This document shows positions 15,540 through 24,423 of a DNA stretch of 32,085 bases, one piece after another. Below the pieces are notes generated by a model, which did no database searches, was not told the DNA's origin, and saw only the letters and a list, made by a program, of their open reading frames with translations. Position numbers and translations under genes: made by a program. The DNA is from an uncultured Phascolarctobacterium sp. GTDB lineage: Bacteria; Bacillota; Negativicutes; Acidaminococcales; Acidaminococcaceae. Location: positions 1 to 32,085 of the forward strand of contig CAJLLL010000022.1 of the NCBI GenBank assembly GCA_905207485.1, written 5' to 3'. Every line of letters begins with the position of its first letter. Positions within the stretch are counted from its first letter, which is position 1.

Positions 15540-15551
15540 CTTTTTTTTTTT

Positions 15552-16307
15552 CTATTCTATGCGGATTCCTGCAAGCAGGTACTGCTCTTTCTGTGCAGGG
15601 GTAACGCTGTCCATAATTAAAAGGTCTATCATGCTGTTAGGCATAATTACTTTTTTAGAGCGGCGGTTCAGTTTACTGCTGTCCATCACCGCCAGCACCT
15701 TATCGGAGTGCTGCGCCATAATTTGCATTACGCCAATTTCCGCAAACCTGAAATCGGTATAACCAGCCTCGGCATCTACACTATTAACGGAAAGCAGGCA
15801 CATATCAGGATAATATTTTTGCATTTCCTGCTCACACACGCTGCCGTAAGTAGAATGCTCCAGGCTGTCTAAATCGCCGCCCAACAACACTGTACGCAGC
15901 GACTGATTCTGCATCAGCACCATGGCTGCCGAAATATTATTGGTAATAACCGTTAAATCCGTAAAGCGTTTAATCAGTTCCTGAGCAAGAATAACATTGG
16001 TCGTGCCTGAATTAAGCGCAATAACGCTGCCGGAACGGATATGTTCCACCGCTTTCAGCGCCGCGCGCCGTTTTTCTTCGATATGAATTATCTCACGCCC
16101 GCTGAAATTGCTGAACGCTAACATATAATCCGGCAGGCTTGCTCCGCCATGTACGCATTTAAGCTGCCCCTGTTCCTCCAAAGTTTTTAAATCACGGCGT
16201 ACGGTATCCACCGATACGCCCAGCATTTTGGCAATTTCCGTTACTTTTATGCTGCTTTTTAATTGCAGCTGCTGCAAAATTAAGGCAGCTCTGTCATTGT
16301 AAAGCAT
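15552..16307 (-). CDS. DeoR-family transcriptional regulator
   Basis: This 251-aa cytosolic DNA-binding protein has an N-terminal winged helix-turn-helix with the DeoR signature (about residues 20-55: KVTEIAKMLGVSVDTVRRDLKTLE, then HGGASLP). The C-terminal DeoRC sugar-phosphate-type sensor domain has ALNSGTTNVILAQELI, LTVITNNISAAMVL and VLLGGDLD. Family members usually repress and respond to a phosphorylated metabolite. It lies immediately upstream of phnX on the same strand but is separated from it by a terminator and promoter, so it is probably the local regulator of the phosphonate operon (inference from position). A palindrome ACATCGATGT at 16355-16364 in its own promoter region may be an autoregulatory site. 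Confidence 0.9.
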   Translation of the reverse strand: MLYNDRAALILQQLQLKSSIKVTEIAKMLGVSVDTVRRDLKTLEEQGQLKCVHGGASLPDYMLAFSNFSGREIIHIEEKRRAALKAVEHIRSGSVIALNSGTTNVILAQELIKRFTDLTVITNNISAAMVLMQNQSLRTVLLGGDLDSLEHSTYGSVCEQEMQKYYPDMCLLSVNSVDAEAGYTDFRFAEIGVMQIMAQHSDKVLAVMDSSKLNRRSKKVIMPNSMIDLLIMDSVTPAQKEQYLLAGIRIE

Positions 16308-16411
16308 GTTTTTTACTCCTACTGAAAAACTATATCTTTTATTATATATTAATTACATCGATGTTAAAATGCACAACACCCGTAAAATTTTTGTAAAACC
16401 GCAAAATGGGT

Positions 16412-16437
16412 AAAAAAAAAGCCCTTACGAGAAGGGC
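16412..16437 (-). terminator. Intrinsic terminator of the LCP gene
   Basis: GCCCTT (16421-16426)/AAGGGC (16432-16437) is followed on the minus strand by nine T residues. The remaining 16438-16542 holds nothing else recognisable. Confidence 0.8.
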
Positions 16438-16542
16438 CAAATGAGGGGCTATTTGATGATTTAAGTATAACATTTTTGTATACAATACGCAAGGGGTAAA
16501 TTATAAATTCTTTAAATTTTGTGTCTTATGAAACAGTTTTGG

Positions 16543-18033
16543 CTATTTATAGTCTTTGCCGACATATACAATGCCGTCATAATCGGCGCCGGGATTACGG
16601 CTGATGCTCATACCATGTACAAAAGGCGCTTCCGTAAGCCGCGTTACCACGCGCCCGCTGGTGGTTGTAGATACTACAAGCGTTTCTTCACGCAAATTGC
16701 CGCTGCCGCCGTCTGTTACGCTCATGCCCATATTGCTTAAACGTTCGCGGGCACTGGCTGCTTTAGCAGGGTCGCCGCTGCAGTTAATAACAACCACACG
16801 GATTACGCCGCCGTAATTCTGCTGCGGTGTTTCCTTAACTTCTGCGCCGCCGTTTACATCACCTGCAAATTCCTGCGCTGCCTGTTTGGCGCTGCGTTTG
16901 CTGCCGGAAGATTTTTTGTCTTCGTCAGCATTTTTGCTGTTTTTAACTGCGGCTTTTTTATCTTTGCGTTCTTCCCTGTCGCCGTCTTTTATTTTTTCAG
17001 TTTCTTCGTCTTTATCGCCATCTTTTACTTCTTCGCTGTTTTCTTCGTCAGTAACGCCGTTAAGTTCGTCCTCAATTTCTTTTTTGGCGCGTTCAAGGTT
17101 GCGGATATATTCAGCCTCCATACGTTCAGCACCAATGCGGTAACGCTCACTCATCTCTGCGCCCTGCATTTCTGCCATCTGGCTGCGCAAATCGGTAATA
17201 TCCGGAATCCAGTAACTAATGCCGTCGATATATTCCGGCAGGCCGGGAACCATTGCCGCATGCAGGCCGCCTTGCTTATTCATCATACCGCTCAGCGCCT
17301 GCGCCAAATCCATCATATCGCCCAGTGATAAATCGGTATCAACCATTTTATTTGCCTGTTCTACCAAAGCCGGCAGTTTGGGAATAATTTCCACCGATGT
17401 TACTTTGTTATAGACGGCGCGCAAAAACTTCTGCTGGCGTTTAATACGCCCAATGTCGCCTTCTTCATCACGGTAGCGTACATACTGAATTGCCTTTTCG
17501 CCATCCATATGCTGCATGCCCGGAGCAAGGTCAATGGTAAAACCGTCCCACTCGTCATAATAGCTCATTGGTTTTTCAACTTCAATGTCTACGCCGCCAA
17601 TAGCATCCACCAAGCCTTTAAAGCCTTTAAAATCAATCATTACATAATTGTTGATACGGATGCCCAAAAGTTCTTCCGTGGTTTCCTGTGTCAGTTTATG
17701 CCCGCCAAATGCAAAGGCATGGTTAATTTTATCCCAGCCGTAACCGGGAATTTTTACCCTTGTATCACGAGGCACAGAAAGCAGCGAAACATCCTTGTTA
17801 TCAGTATCAAGCATTACCACAAACAGCGTATCGCTGCGCCCGCCATCATGTTCCGAAGGACGTTCATCAACGCCTAAAACAACAATGTTTTTCTTTAAAT
17901 CAAGGCGTTCTTCCCTTTTTAAATTATCCAGCGGGCTGTCGCTGTTATCAATAAACGAATAGGACCAGTAACTGGCTGCAGCTATTAAAATAAGCGCCAG
18001 TACCAGTAATTTTTTGACATGCGATGTCAGCAA
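16543..18033 (-). CDS. LytR-CpsA-Psr (LCP) family cell-wall ligase with LytR_C domain
   Basis: The 496-aa protein is anchored by one N-terminal membrane segment (about residues 7-27). The LCP catalytic domain (about 48-200) has GGRSDTLFVVMLD, SVPRDTRVKIPGYGWDKINHAF, GGVDIEV and GEKAIQYVRYRDEEGDIGRIKRQQ, with the Arg and Asp residues that bind the lipid pyrophosphate. These enzymes transfer polyprenyl-linked glycopolymers to peptidoglycan. A Glu/Lys/Asp-rich low-complexity linker (about 315-385) precedes a LytR_C domain (about 400-490). The start appears to be TTG at 18033 with a G-rich ribosome site, overlapping the stop of the NUDIX gene by 7 bp. Coupling to a NUDIX gene has no obvious functional logic. 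Confidence 0.92.
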   Translation of the reverse strand: MLTSHVKKLLVLALILIAAASYWSYSFIDNSDSPLDNLKREERLDLKKNIVVLGVDERPSEHDGGRSDTLFVVMLDTDNKDVSLLSVPRDTRVKIPGYGWDKINHAFAFGGHKLTQETTEELLGIRINNYVMIDFKGFKGLVDAIGGVDIEVEKPMSYYDEWDGFTIDLAPGMQHMDGEKAIQYVRYRDEEGDIGRIKRQQKFLRAVYNKVTSVEIIPKLPALVEQANKMVDTDLSLGDMMDLAQALSGMMNKQGGLHAAMVPGLPEYIDGISYWIPDITDLRSQMAEMQGAEMSERYRIGAERMEAEYIRNLERAKKEIEDELNGVTDEENSEEVKDGDKDEETEKIKDGDREERKDKKAAVKNSKNADEDKKSSGSKRSAKQAAQEFAGDVNGGAEVKETPQQNYGGVIRVVVINCSGDPAKAASARERLSNMGMSVTDGGSGNLREETLVVSTTTSGRVVTRLTEAPFVHGMSISRNPGADYDGIVYVGKDYK

Positions 18034-18695
18034 GTTATTTCCCCCTCTGCCGCCGCATTAAGTTCTGCGGCAAACCTGTTTAAAAATCCGTGCAGAATAC
18101 GCGCGGTTACCCCCCAGATTACATGGCCGCCGTATTCGTAAAAATAAACTTTATAGCCTTTACGTTTATGCCAGTCGCGCGGCTGGCGCGGCAAAAGGCC
18201 GAACGGAAAATTATCTCCGGCTTTGTTGGCAAGCTGCATATCAGCTTCCTTAGGCGGATTAGCAAGCAAAAACGCCAGCGGCACTGTAAACACTTCGTCA
18301 ACTTCATCCCTGTTAAATTTAATGCTTTTTATATCCGCAATATATCCTACATAAGGATGAATAATGGGCCCCATATGCGTTACAAGGTAATTAAGCCCGC
18401 CAATAACACGCACCTGCTCTTTGGCAAGCCCAAGTTCTTCGCAGGTTTCACGCAAAGCCGCAGCGGCAAAACTGTCGTCGCCGCATTCTGCCCTGCCGCC
18501 CGGAAAACATACGTCGCCTGGCTGCCAGCCAAGTTTTGCTGCCCGCACTTCAAATAAAATGCTGATGCCTTCCGGCGTACTAACCAAAGGCAGTAACACG
18601 GCAGCATCCCATAAATTATCGTCACGGTCAAGCTCCGGCTGATGTCCGGACAATCTATCTTCTATTGCGTTTGCAAGTTTTTCCACCGGCTTCAT
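18027..18695 (-). CDS. NUDIX hydrolase, CoA-diphosphatase-like
   Basis: The protein is 222 aa from ATG 18695, with GAGG six bases upstream; an upstream in-frame GTG at 18713 would place the ribosome site inside the gene. The segment VRAAKLGWQPGDVCFPGGRAE is the UPF0035 motif of CoA pyrophosphatases (YeaB/NudL, NUDT7). It runs into the NUDIX box ALRETCEELGL, whose ExxEE-type glutamates bind the metal. The expected reaction is CoA (or acyl-CoA) to 3',5'-ADP and phosphopantetheine. It is cytosolic. It is cotranscribed with the downstream LCP gene and separated from DUF951 by a terminator. Confidence 0.9.
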   Translation of the reverse strand: MKPVEKLANAIEDRLSGHQPELDRDDNLWDAAVLLPLVSTPEGISILFEVRAAKLGWQPGDVCFPGGRAECGDDSFAAAALRETCEELGLAKEQVRVIGGLNYLVTHMGPIIHPYVGYIADIKSIKFNRDEVDEVFTVPLAFLLANPPKEADMQLANKAGDNFPFGLLPRQPRDWHKRKGYKVYFYEYGGHVIWGVTARILHGFLNRFAAELNAAAEGEITC

Positions 18696-18776
18696 AAAAT
18701 ACCTCTTTTCCACACTTAGATATTTTTCTGCGCATGGCGGTATTTTCCTGCCTTACCTTGTAAATTATCTATGAAC

Positions 18777-18808
18777 AATGAAAAGACGGTATGCTAACAT
18801 ACCGTCTT
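18777..18808 (-). terminator. Intrinsic terminator after DUF951
   Basis: AAGACGGTATG (18783-18793), loop CTAA, CATACCGTCTT (18798-18808) form an 11-bp stem; the minus strand continues TTTCATTG. Confidence 0.8.
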
Positions 18809-18813
18809 CATCG

Positions 18814-19008
18814 TCATTTCTCAGCCGTTACTATCGCTTTTACGGCTTTCTCAAATTTGGGGCGCGCCAGCATCACAAAATGCCCGCAGCCCCGGCATTT
18901 AATGCCGAAATCCATGCCTGTACGCAAAATTTCCCATTCATAGCTGCCGCAGGGATGCGGTTTTTTCATTCTTACCACATCGCCTACTTTAAAACTTTTC
19001 GGTTCCAT
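18814..19008 (-). CDS. DUF951 family small protein
   Basis: This 64-aa basic protein carries FKVGDVVRMKKPHPCG, WEILRTGMDFGIKCRGCGHFVML and PKFEKAV, the full DUF951 pattern. Four features (Cys-20-like HPCG, CxxC in KCRGCG and the nearby His) suggest a small zinc or nucleic-acid-binding fold. Its role is unknown; in many Firmicutes it lies near ychF, rpsF or parB genes. It starts one base after the stop of the CBS-ACT gene and the two are cotranscribed. Confidence 0.9.
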   Translation of the reverse strand: MEPKSFKVGDVVRMKKPHPCGSYEWEILRTGMDFGIKCRGCGHFVMLARPKFEKAVKAIVTAEK

Positions 19009-19009
19009 T

Positions 19010-19669
19010 TCAGCCTCTGCTTTTTACGTTGGTAATATCGGTTACATAATAACCTGCTTCACGGAGCTGTTCGATAATTTCCAAACCTTTGCCGCCAAGT
19101 TCGGCGCGGATGGTAAGTTCGGTTTTAACATCGGTTTCCGGTTTGGCCACAATGCTGATGATATTAATGCCGTTATCACGGAACATTGCACCGATATCGG
19201 CAATAACGCCTACTTTATCGGTAACGTCAATGGTAATGCGGGTGCTTGTGCGCGCCAGACCCATAATATCAACGAAAGAACGGAAAATATCGCTGTCGGT
19301 AATAATGCCGCACAGTTTGTTTTCGTCATTTACAACCGGCAGAGCATTAATTTTGTTTTTATACAGCAGGTAAGCAGCGTCTTCAACGCCGGAATCTTCA
19401 TGCACTGTAATTACGTTCTTCGTCATAACATCGCGTACTTTCAGTTTTCCTAAAAGATAGTTGGCTTCATAACGTGAAAGCGTTGTTGCGTCAGTCGGAG
19501 AAGTACGGCTTACATCGGCATCGGTAATAATGCCGCGCACACGGTTAATGTCATCAACAACCGGCAAACGGCGTTTATCAGAGCCGCGCATCAATTCCCT
19601 TACTTCCAGCATGTTTTTATCTTCGGTAATGGTAACAACGTCTTTAGACATAAACTCTTTAACTAACAT
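19010..19669 (-). CDS. CBS-domain pair plus ACT domain protein (AcuB-like)
   Basis: The 219-aa cytosolic protein has CBS1 (about residues 1-62, KEFMSKDVVTI and GIITDADVSR), CBS2 (about 78-135, VRDVMTKNVITV and GIITDSDIFR) and a C-terminal ACT domain (about 143-215, ITIDVTDKVGVIADIGAMFRDNGINIISI). CBS pairs bind adenine nucleotides; ACT domains bind amino acids. The gene follows livF by 21 bp with GGGAGG before the ATG, so it is expressed with the amino acid importer. It may sense energy state and amino acid level and modulate the transporter or catabolic enzymes (inference). Similar to AcuB of Bacillus. Confidence 0.9.
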   Translation of the reverse strand: MLVKEFMSKDVVTITEDKNMLEVRELMRGSDKRRLPVVDDINRVRGIITDADVSRTSPTDATTLSRYEANYLLGKLKVRDVMTKNVITVHEDSGVEDAAYLLYKNKINALPVVNDENKLCGIITDSDIFRSFVDIMGLARTSTRITIDVTDKVGVIADIGAMFRDNGINIISIVAKPETDVKTELTIRAELGGKGLEIIEQLREAGYYVTDITNVKSRG

Positions 19670-19690
19670 TGTAAATCCTCCCTTTTGGCA

Positions 19691-20395
19691 TCAGCCGCCC
19701 AGATATGCTTTGCGGACCGCTTCGCTGCTGGCAAGCTCCTGTGCCGTGCCTGCAAGCGCTATACGTCCGGTTTCAAGTACATACGCCTTATCGGCGATGG
19801 AAAGCGCCATGTTAGCGTTCTGTTCTACCAGAAGCACCGTGGTGCCGCTTTCATTTATTTCTTTTATTATATTAAAAATTTCCTTAACAAGCAACGGGGC
19901 AAGACCCATGGAAGGCTCATCCAGCAATAAAAGGCGCGGACGGCTCATCAGCGCGCGCCCCATGGCAAGCATTTGCTGCTCGCCGCCGGAAAGAGTGCCG
20001 GAAATCTGGTTCTTACGCTCCAAAAGGCGTGGGAATTTTTGGAAGATTTTTTCCAAATCCTCTGCAATGCCGGCTTTATCGCTGCGCAGGTAAGCGCCAA
20101 GTTCAAGGTTTTCCATAACGGTCATATTAGCAAAAACGTGGCGCCCTTCCGGTACCTGGCACAGGCCCATGCCTACAATTTTATGTGCAGGTATGCCTAC
20201 AATATCCCTGTCTTCAAAAATAATGCTGCCGTTTTTCGGCTTAATTAACCCGGATATAGTATGCAGCGTAGTGCTTTTGCCTGCGCCGTTAGAACCGATA
20301 AGCGTTACAATCTCGCCGTCTGGAACTTCCAAGCTGACATCTTTAATGGCGTGAATGGCACCATAGTATACATCAATATTGTTGACTTTTAACAT
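19691..20395 (-). CDS. livF: Branched-chain amino acid ABC transporter ATPase LivF
   Basis: This 234-aa cytoplasmic ATPase has Walker A GSNGAGKST, Q-loop-region CQVPEGRHVFANMTVMENL (a LivF hallmark), signature LSGGEQQMLAMGRAL, Walker B LLLLDEPSMGLAP and H-loop LVEQN. It pairs with LivG to drive the LivHM channel. Its ATG shares a base with the stop of livG (TAATG), so it is translationally coupled. The length is typical. Confidence 0.97.
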   Translation of the reverse strand: MLKVNNIDVYYGAIHAIKDVSLEVPDGEIVTLIGSNGAGKSTTLHTISGLIKPKNGSIIFEDRDIVGIPAHKIVGMGLCQVPEGRHVFANMTVMENLELGAYLRSDKAGIAEDLEKIFQKFPRLLERKNQISGTLSGGEQQMLAMGRALMSRPRLLLLDEPSMGLAPLLVKEIFNIIKEINESGTTVLLVEQNANMALSIADKAYVLETGRIALAGTAQELASSEAVRKAYLGG

Positions 20396-21165
20396 TACAG
20401 TACCTCCTCACCAAGATATGCTTCAATAACACGTTTGTTATGTTTAATTTCGTCCGGTGTGCCGTTAGCAATGCAAATGCCGTATTCCAAAACATAAATG
20501 CGTTCGCATACGCCCATAACAAGCCCCATATCATGTTCAATTAAAAGAATGGACAAATCAAACTTTTCCCTAATCCAGCGGATAAGTTCCATCAGTTCTT
20601 TAGTTTCCTGCGGATTCATGCCTGCCGCCGGTTCATCCAGTAAAAGAAGTTTCGGTTCGGTTGCCAGAGCGCGGGCAATTTCCAAACGGCGCTGTTCGCC
20701 GTAAGGAAGGTTTTTGGCAAGCTCATCAGCTTTATCTTCCAAATGGAAAATTTTTAAAAGTTCCATTGCCTTTTCGGTAATCTGTTCTTCTTCGGTAAAA
20801 TAACGCCCGAAACGCCCGATAGCTTCCAGTAAACCGTATTTAACATGCATGTTATAGGCAACTTTTACGTTATCAATAACAGAAAGTTCGGAGAACAGGC
20901 GGATATTCTGGAAAGTACGCGCCATGCCAAGCTGCGTTACCTGATAGGATTTTTTGCCGCTGGTGCGCTGACCGTTAAAAATAATTTCGCCTTCGGTCGG
21001 CGTATAAACACCGGTAATCATGTTGAAGGCAGTGGTTTTACCGGCGCCGTTAGGGCCGATAAGGCCAATAAGTTCGCCCTTATTGATAACCATGTTGAAA
21101 TTGGAGACGGCGCGCAAACCGCCGAAAACCATGGATATATCATTTACTTTCAGCAGTTCTTCCAT
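20395..21165 (-). CDS. livG: Branched-chain amino acid ABC transporter ATPase LivG
   Basis: The 256-aa ATPase has Walker A GPNGAGKTT, FQNIRLFSELSVIDNV (LivG Q-loop region), signature NLPYGEQRRLEIARAL, Walker B LLLLDEPAAGMNP and LLIEHDMGLVMGVCERI. The start is taken at ATG 21165 because AGGAGG lies 8 nt upstream; a GTG three codons earlier falls within that site. The gene begins inside the end of livM (26-bp overlap). Confidence 0.97.
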   Translation of the reverse strand: MEELLKVNDISMVFGGLRAVSNFNMVINKGELIGLIGPNGAGKTTAFNMITGVYTPTEGEIIFNGQRTSGKKSYQVTQLGMARTFQNIRLFSELSVIDNVKVAYNMHVKYGLLEAIGRFGRYFTEEEQITEKAMELLKIFHLEDKADELAKNLPYGEQRRLEIARALATEPKLLLLDEPAAGMNPQETKELMELIRWIREKFDLSILLIEHDMGLVMGVCERIYVLEYGICIANGTPDEIKHNKRVIEAYLGEEVL

Positions 21166-22099
21166 CTTTGCCACCTCCTATGCCAAACATTTTAAGGCTT
21201 AATTCCTTATTGCCGAACAATCCCTGCGGACGGTGCAGCATCAGGACAATCATCGTTGCAGAGTAAATAATCATACGCCATTCCGGATATTCTGCTAGGT
21301 ATGCAGAAATAAAGGTCAGCAATATAGCGCCGGTAATGGAACCGGTCATAGAGCCAAGGCCGCCCAAAACAACCATTGTCAGAATATCAAATGAACGCAT
21401 AAAGGTGAAGGACGCAGGATGCGCAATATAAAAATAATGCGCAAACAGTACGCCTGCCGTACCGGCAAAGGCTGCACCCAAAGTAAAGGCCATTACTTTG
21501 TATTTAGTGGTATCAATGCCCATGGTATCAGCTGCAATTTCGTTTTCACGGATTGCAAGGCAGCAGCGCCCAAAGGACGAATTTTTAAAGTTTTTGATAA
21601 AGAAAATAATGAAAATCATAATCCAGAACACCCAGGCAAAGGTGGTTAAACGGGGAATGCCCATTAAACCGGAAGCACCGCCTACATAATCGATGTTGAG
21701 GATGCAGATGCGGATAATTTCGCCAAGGCCCAAAGTAGCAATGGCAAGATAGTCACCATTAAGCCTTAAAGTAGGCAGGCCGATTAAAAAGCCCAAAAAG
21801 CCTGCTGCTACCGTGCCGACTACAAGAGCAGCTTCAAACGGAAAACCAAGTTTTACAGTCATAATAGCGCCGGTGTAAGCACCAACAGCCAAAAATCCGG
21901 CATGGCCGATAGAGAACTGGCCCGTATAACCGTTAATAAGGTTTAAGCTTACCGCCAGAATAATGTTAATGCAAATAAGGACAATGTTCAGTTCCCAGAA
22001 AGGTCCGATTATTTCGGCAAACAGCATGCCCTGCACTGCGGCGAACAAAATGGCGCAGGCTACTATTCTTTTTAAATCAGATTTACGAAGAAAATTCAT
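21140..22099 (-). CDS. livM: Branched-chain amino acid ABC transporter permease LivM
   Basis: The 319-aa inner-membrane permease has about nine to ten hydrophobic segments. NLINGYTGQFSIGHAGFLAVGAYTGA, GLPTLRLNGDYLAIATLGLGEIIRI and FDILTMVVLGGLGSMTGSITGA are the conserved LivM/BPD_transp_2 segments. The start is set at ATG 22099, which follows AGGTGG by 5 nt, rather than the in-frame GTG at 22108. The LivH stop lies just upstream. It forms the channel with LivH. Confidence 0.96.
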   Translation of the reverse strand: MNFLRKSDLKRIVACAILFAAVQGMLFAEIIGPFWELNIVLICINIILAVSLNLINGYTGQFSIGHAGFLAVGAYTGAIMTVKLGFPFEAALVVGTVAAGFLGFLIGLPTLRLNGDYLAIATLGLGEIIRICILNIDYVGGASGLMGIPRLTTFAWVFWIMIFIIFFIKNFKNSSFGRCCLAIRENEIAADTMGIDTTKYKVMAFTLGAAFAGTAGVLFAHYFYIAHPASFTFMRSFDILTMVVLGGLGSMTGSITGAILLTFISAYLAEYPEWRMIIYSATMIVLMLHRPQGLFGNKELSLKMFGIGGGKDGRTAESK

Positions 22100-22108
22100 A
22101 GCTGCCAC

Positions 22109-23005
22109 CTACACTTTCTCGCGTACATTTTTGCCGAAGATACCGGCAGGTTTGTACAAAAGGATAATAATTAAAATACCAAATGCGGCTGCATCACGGA
22201 AAGTAGAAGAAATAAAGCCGCTGACCATTGCTTCTACAACGCCGAGAATAATGCCGCCAACCATTGCGCCCGGAATAATGCCGATACCGCCGAGTACAGC
22301 GGCAACGAAAGCTTTAATGCCCGGCACCATGCCCATCAATGGGTCGATAGAGTTATAATAAATGCCTACCAGCACGCCGCCGGCTGCTGCCAAAGCAGAA
22401 CCGAGGGCAAAAGTTGCGGAAATAACACGGTCAATATTAATGCCCATCAGCCTTGCGGCATCTGTATCAAAAGATACCGCACGCATTGCCTTGCCTATTT
22501 TTGTGTACTGCACGATATAAGTAAGAATAGCCATTAAAATAATTGCGCTTACGAGGATTACTATCTGCTGGCTGTTAATAACCAGAGGACCAATATTATA
22601 AACATCGGCAGCAAATACAGCCGGGAAAGTGCGCGGCTGCGGGGTGGCGATAAGCATCATGCCGTATTCCAGCAAAAACGATACGCCGATAGCGGTAATT
22701 AAAATTGCGATACGCGGCGCATTACGCATCGGGCGGTAGGCAATACGTTCAATAATAATGCCTGCAACCGCTGCACACGCCATTGAAAAGATAATTGCCG
22801 GAACAAACGACATACCCAGCATTGTGGTGGCAACAAACCCACAATAAGCGCCCAGCATGTAGATATCGCCGTGGGCAAAGTTTATGAGTTTAAGGATGCC
22901 GTAAATCATTGTATAACCGAGGGCAATCAGCGCATAAATGCTGCCCAGGGATATACCGTTGATGAGCTGCTGCAAAAACTGATGCAGAAACGAACCCATA
23001 TCCAT
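22109..23005 (-). CDS. livH: Branched-chain amino acid ABC transporter permease LivH
   Basis: The 298-aa inner-membrane permease contains LINGISLGSIYALIALGYTMIYGILKLINFAHGDIYMLGAY, the hallmark of LivH, and VLGGIGIIPGAMVGGIILGVVEA near the C-terminus. Of two in-frame ATG codons, 23005 is preferred because GGAGG lies 8 nt upstream; the one at 23011 is only 2 nt away. It follows the second binding-protein gene across a 130-bp gap containing a hairpin. Confidence 0.96.
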   Translation of the reverse strand: MDMGSFLHQFLQQLINGISLGSIYALIALGYTMIYGILKLINFAHGDIYMLGAYCGFVATTMLGMSFVPAIIFSMACAAVAGIIIERIAYRPMRNAPRIAILITAIGVSFLLEYGMMLIATPQPRTFPAVFAADVYNIGPLVINSQQIVILVSAIILMAILTYIVQYTKIGKAMRAVSFDTDAARLMGINIDRVISATFALGSALAAAGGVLVGIYYNSIDPLMGMVPGIKAFVAAVLGGIGIIPGAMVGGIILGVVEAMVSGFISSTFRDAAAFGILIIILLYKPAGIFGKNVREKV

Positions 23006-23066
23006 AAACATTTCCTCCAGTCTGTAAAATTTAAAAACATCGGCAAATTTTTAAGAATCATGCACA

Positions 23067-23109
23067 ATGTTAAAAGGCAGAAAGGCTGTGGCCAAACCGC
23101 AGCCTTTCT
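23067..23109 (-). terminator. Hairpin between the second binding protein and livH
   Basis: AGAAAGGCTGTGG (23079-23091)/CCGCAGCCTTTCT (23097-23109) is a 13-bp stem with one G-T pair. The minus strand continues GCCTTTTAAC, a weak T-tract, so it may attenuate rather than stop transcription and keep permease levels below binding-protein levels. Confidence 0.7.
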
Positions 23110-23135
23110 GTTACAACAAATTAATTTACTGCCTA

Positions 23136-24302
23136 TCAGGGATTAATTTTGGTTTTTAAAGACTGCGCACCGTCTTTATATTCCAAAATTACAGCACTCT
23201 TAACCGGGTTGTGCTGAGCATCAAAAGTTACACTGCCGGATACTCCGGTAAAGCCGTTAATTTTTGCCATGGCCTCATTAATTTTAGCAGATTCGGCGCT
23301 GCCGGCACTTTTAATTGCTTCTGCAACAAGCAGTGCCGAATCGTAAGCGAGTGCTGCAAAAACGTCCGGTTTTGAGCCATATGTTTTTTCATAAGCGGCT
23401 ACAAAATTTTTATTGATATCGGAAGCGTCATCTGGAGAATACAGGCTGGAGAAGTATGTATTGTTCAGTGCCGCTGCACCTGCAATTTCAGGCAGCTTTG
23501 CACTGTCCCAGCCGTCACCGCCGGCAATCGGCATATTCATGCCAAGTTCACGCGCCTGTTTAACAATCAGGCCTACTTCCTGATAATATCCCGGCACATA
23601 TAAAAATTCCGGAGCAGTTGCTTTAATTTTTGTTAAAGTTGCTTTAAAATCGGTATCCTTTTGCAGATAAGATTCTTCTGCCGTAATAACGCCGCCGTTT
23701 TTCTCAAAGTTTTCTTTGAAGAACTGCGATAGCCCTTTGGCATAATCAGAAGAATTATCAATCAAAATAGCTGCCTTGCCCACGCCAAGGTCATTTTTGG
23801 CGAAAGCTGCCATTACCGTGCCCTGGAACGGGTCAATAAAACAGGTGCGGTAGTTAAACTCTTTGGTTTTGCCGGTGGCAGGGTCAACCGTGATATTAGG
23901 GTTTGTCCCCATCGGCGTAATATCAAGCACCTTAGAGCCGTTGTTGATGGCCGATGCCGCAATTACCGATGAAGAAAGGTTCGGCCCTATAACCGCTACA
24001 ACATTATCCTGCGAAATCAGCTTCTGCATGGCATTGGCAGCTTCCGCAGCCTCAGATTTATTATCCGCTGCTACCAGCTCTAATTTTTTGCCGTTAACGC
24101 CGCCTTTTTCATTTATTTCTTTAAAGGCTAACTCAATGGCATTTTTGGAAGAGATGCCGAAAGTTGCGCTGCCGCCAGTAAGTTCAAGGTTGCCGCCAAC
24201 TTTAATGGTATCGGCGTTTTTTTCGCCGCCGCAGCCTGTAAGCCCGGCCGTTAACAGCGAAGCGCAAATCAGTGCTGATAATACCCTGGATACCTTTTTC
24301 AT
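23136..24302 (-). CDS. ABC amino acid-binding lipoprotein (LivJ/K-type), second copy
   Basis: This 388-aa lipoprotein has signal and lipobox LTGC (Cys about 24). The type 1 periplasmic binding fold has VGGNLELTGGSATFG, AIELAFKEINEKGGVNGKKLELV, AVIGPNLSSSVIAAS, IDPFQGTVMAAFA and YVPGYYQEVGLIVKQARELG. Leu/Ile/Val-type ligand is the default for the family; other amino acids or short-chain compounds are possible. It is related to the gene at 24424-25605 through shared stretches such as ALNNTYFSS and IDPFQG, so the two are tandem paralogues feeding the same LivHMGF machinery. Confidence 0.95.
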   Translation of the reverse strand: MKKVSRVLSALICASLLTAGLTGCGGEKNADTIKVGGNLELTGGSATFGISSKNAIELAFKEINEKGGVNGKKLELVAADNKSEAAEAANAMQKLISQDNVVAVIGPNLSSSVIAASAINNGSKVLDITPMGTNPNITVDPATGKTKEFNYRTCFIDPFQGTVMAAFAKNDLGVGKAAILIDNSSDYAKGLSQFFKENFEKNGGVITAEESYLQKDTDFKATLTKIKATAPEFLYVPGYYQEVGLIVKQARELGMNMPIAGGDGWDSAKLPEIAGAAALNNTYFSSLYSPDDASDINKNFVAAYEKTYGSKPDVFAALAYDSALLVAEAIKSAGSAESAKINEAMAKINGFTGVSGSVTFDAQHNPVKSAVILEYKDGAQSLKTKINP

Positions 24303-24340
24303 ATTTAGTTCCCCCTCATTTGATACCTCATTTTATTTTT

Positions 24341-24379
24341 AAAATAGCCCGGAAACCTGAAACACAAGTTTCCGGGCTA
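24341..24379 (-). terminator. Hairpin between the two binding-protein genes
   Basis: TAGCCCGGAAAC (24345-24356) and GTTTCCGGGCTA (24368-24379) form a 12-bp stem; the minus strand continues TTTTAAAAATAAAATG, so it can act as a partial terminator or 3'-end stabiliser. Confidence 0.75.
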
Positions 24380-24423
24380 CAATAAACTGCATAACTACAA
24401 AATATTTAATTACAAATTATTAA

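Noticed and set aside
15540..15552. Poly-T run next to the DeoR gene end as a slippage or frameshift site
   Set aside because: The T-run lies outside the reading frame (beyond the DeoR stop at 15552) and is explained as part of a bidirectional terminator.
16886..17143. Ser-rich + strand open frame opposite the LCP linker
   Set aside because: It is the mirror of the Glu/Lys/Asp-rich low-complexity linker and has no independent start signal.
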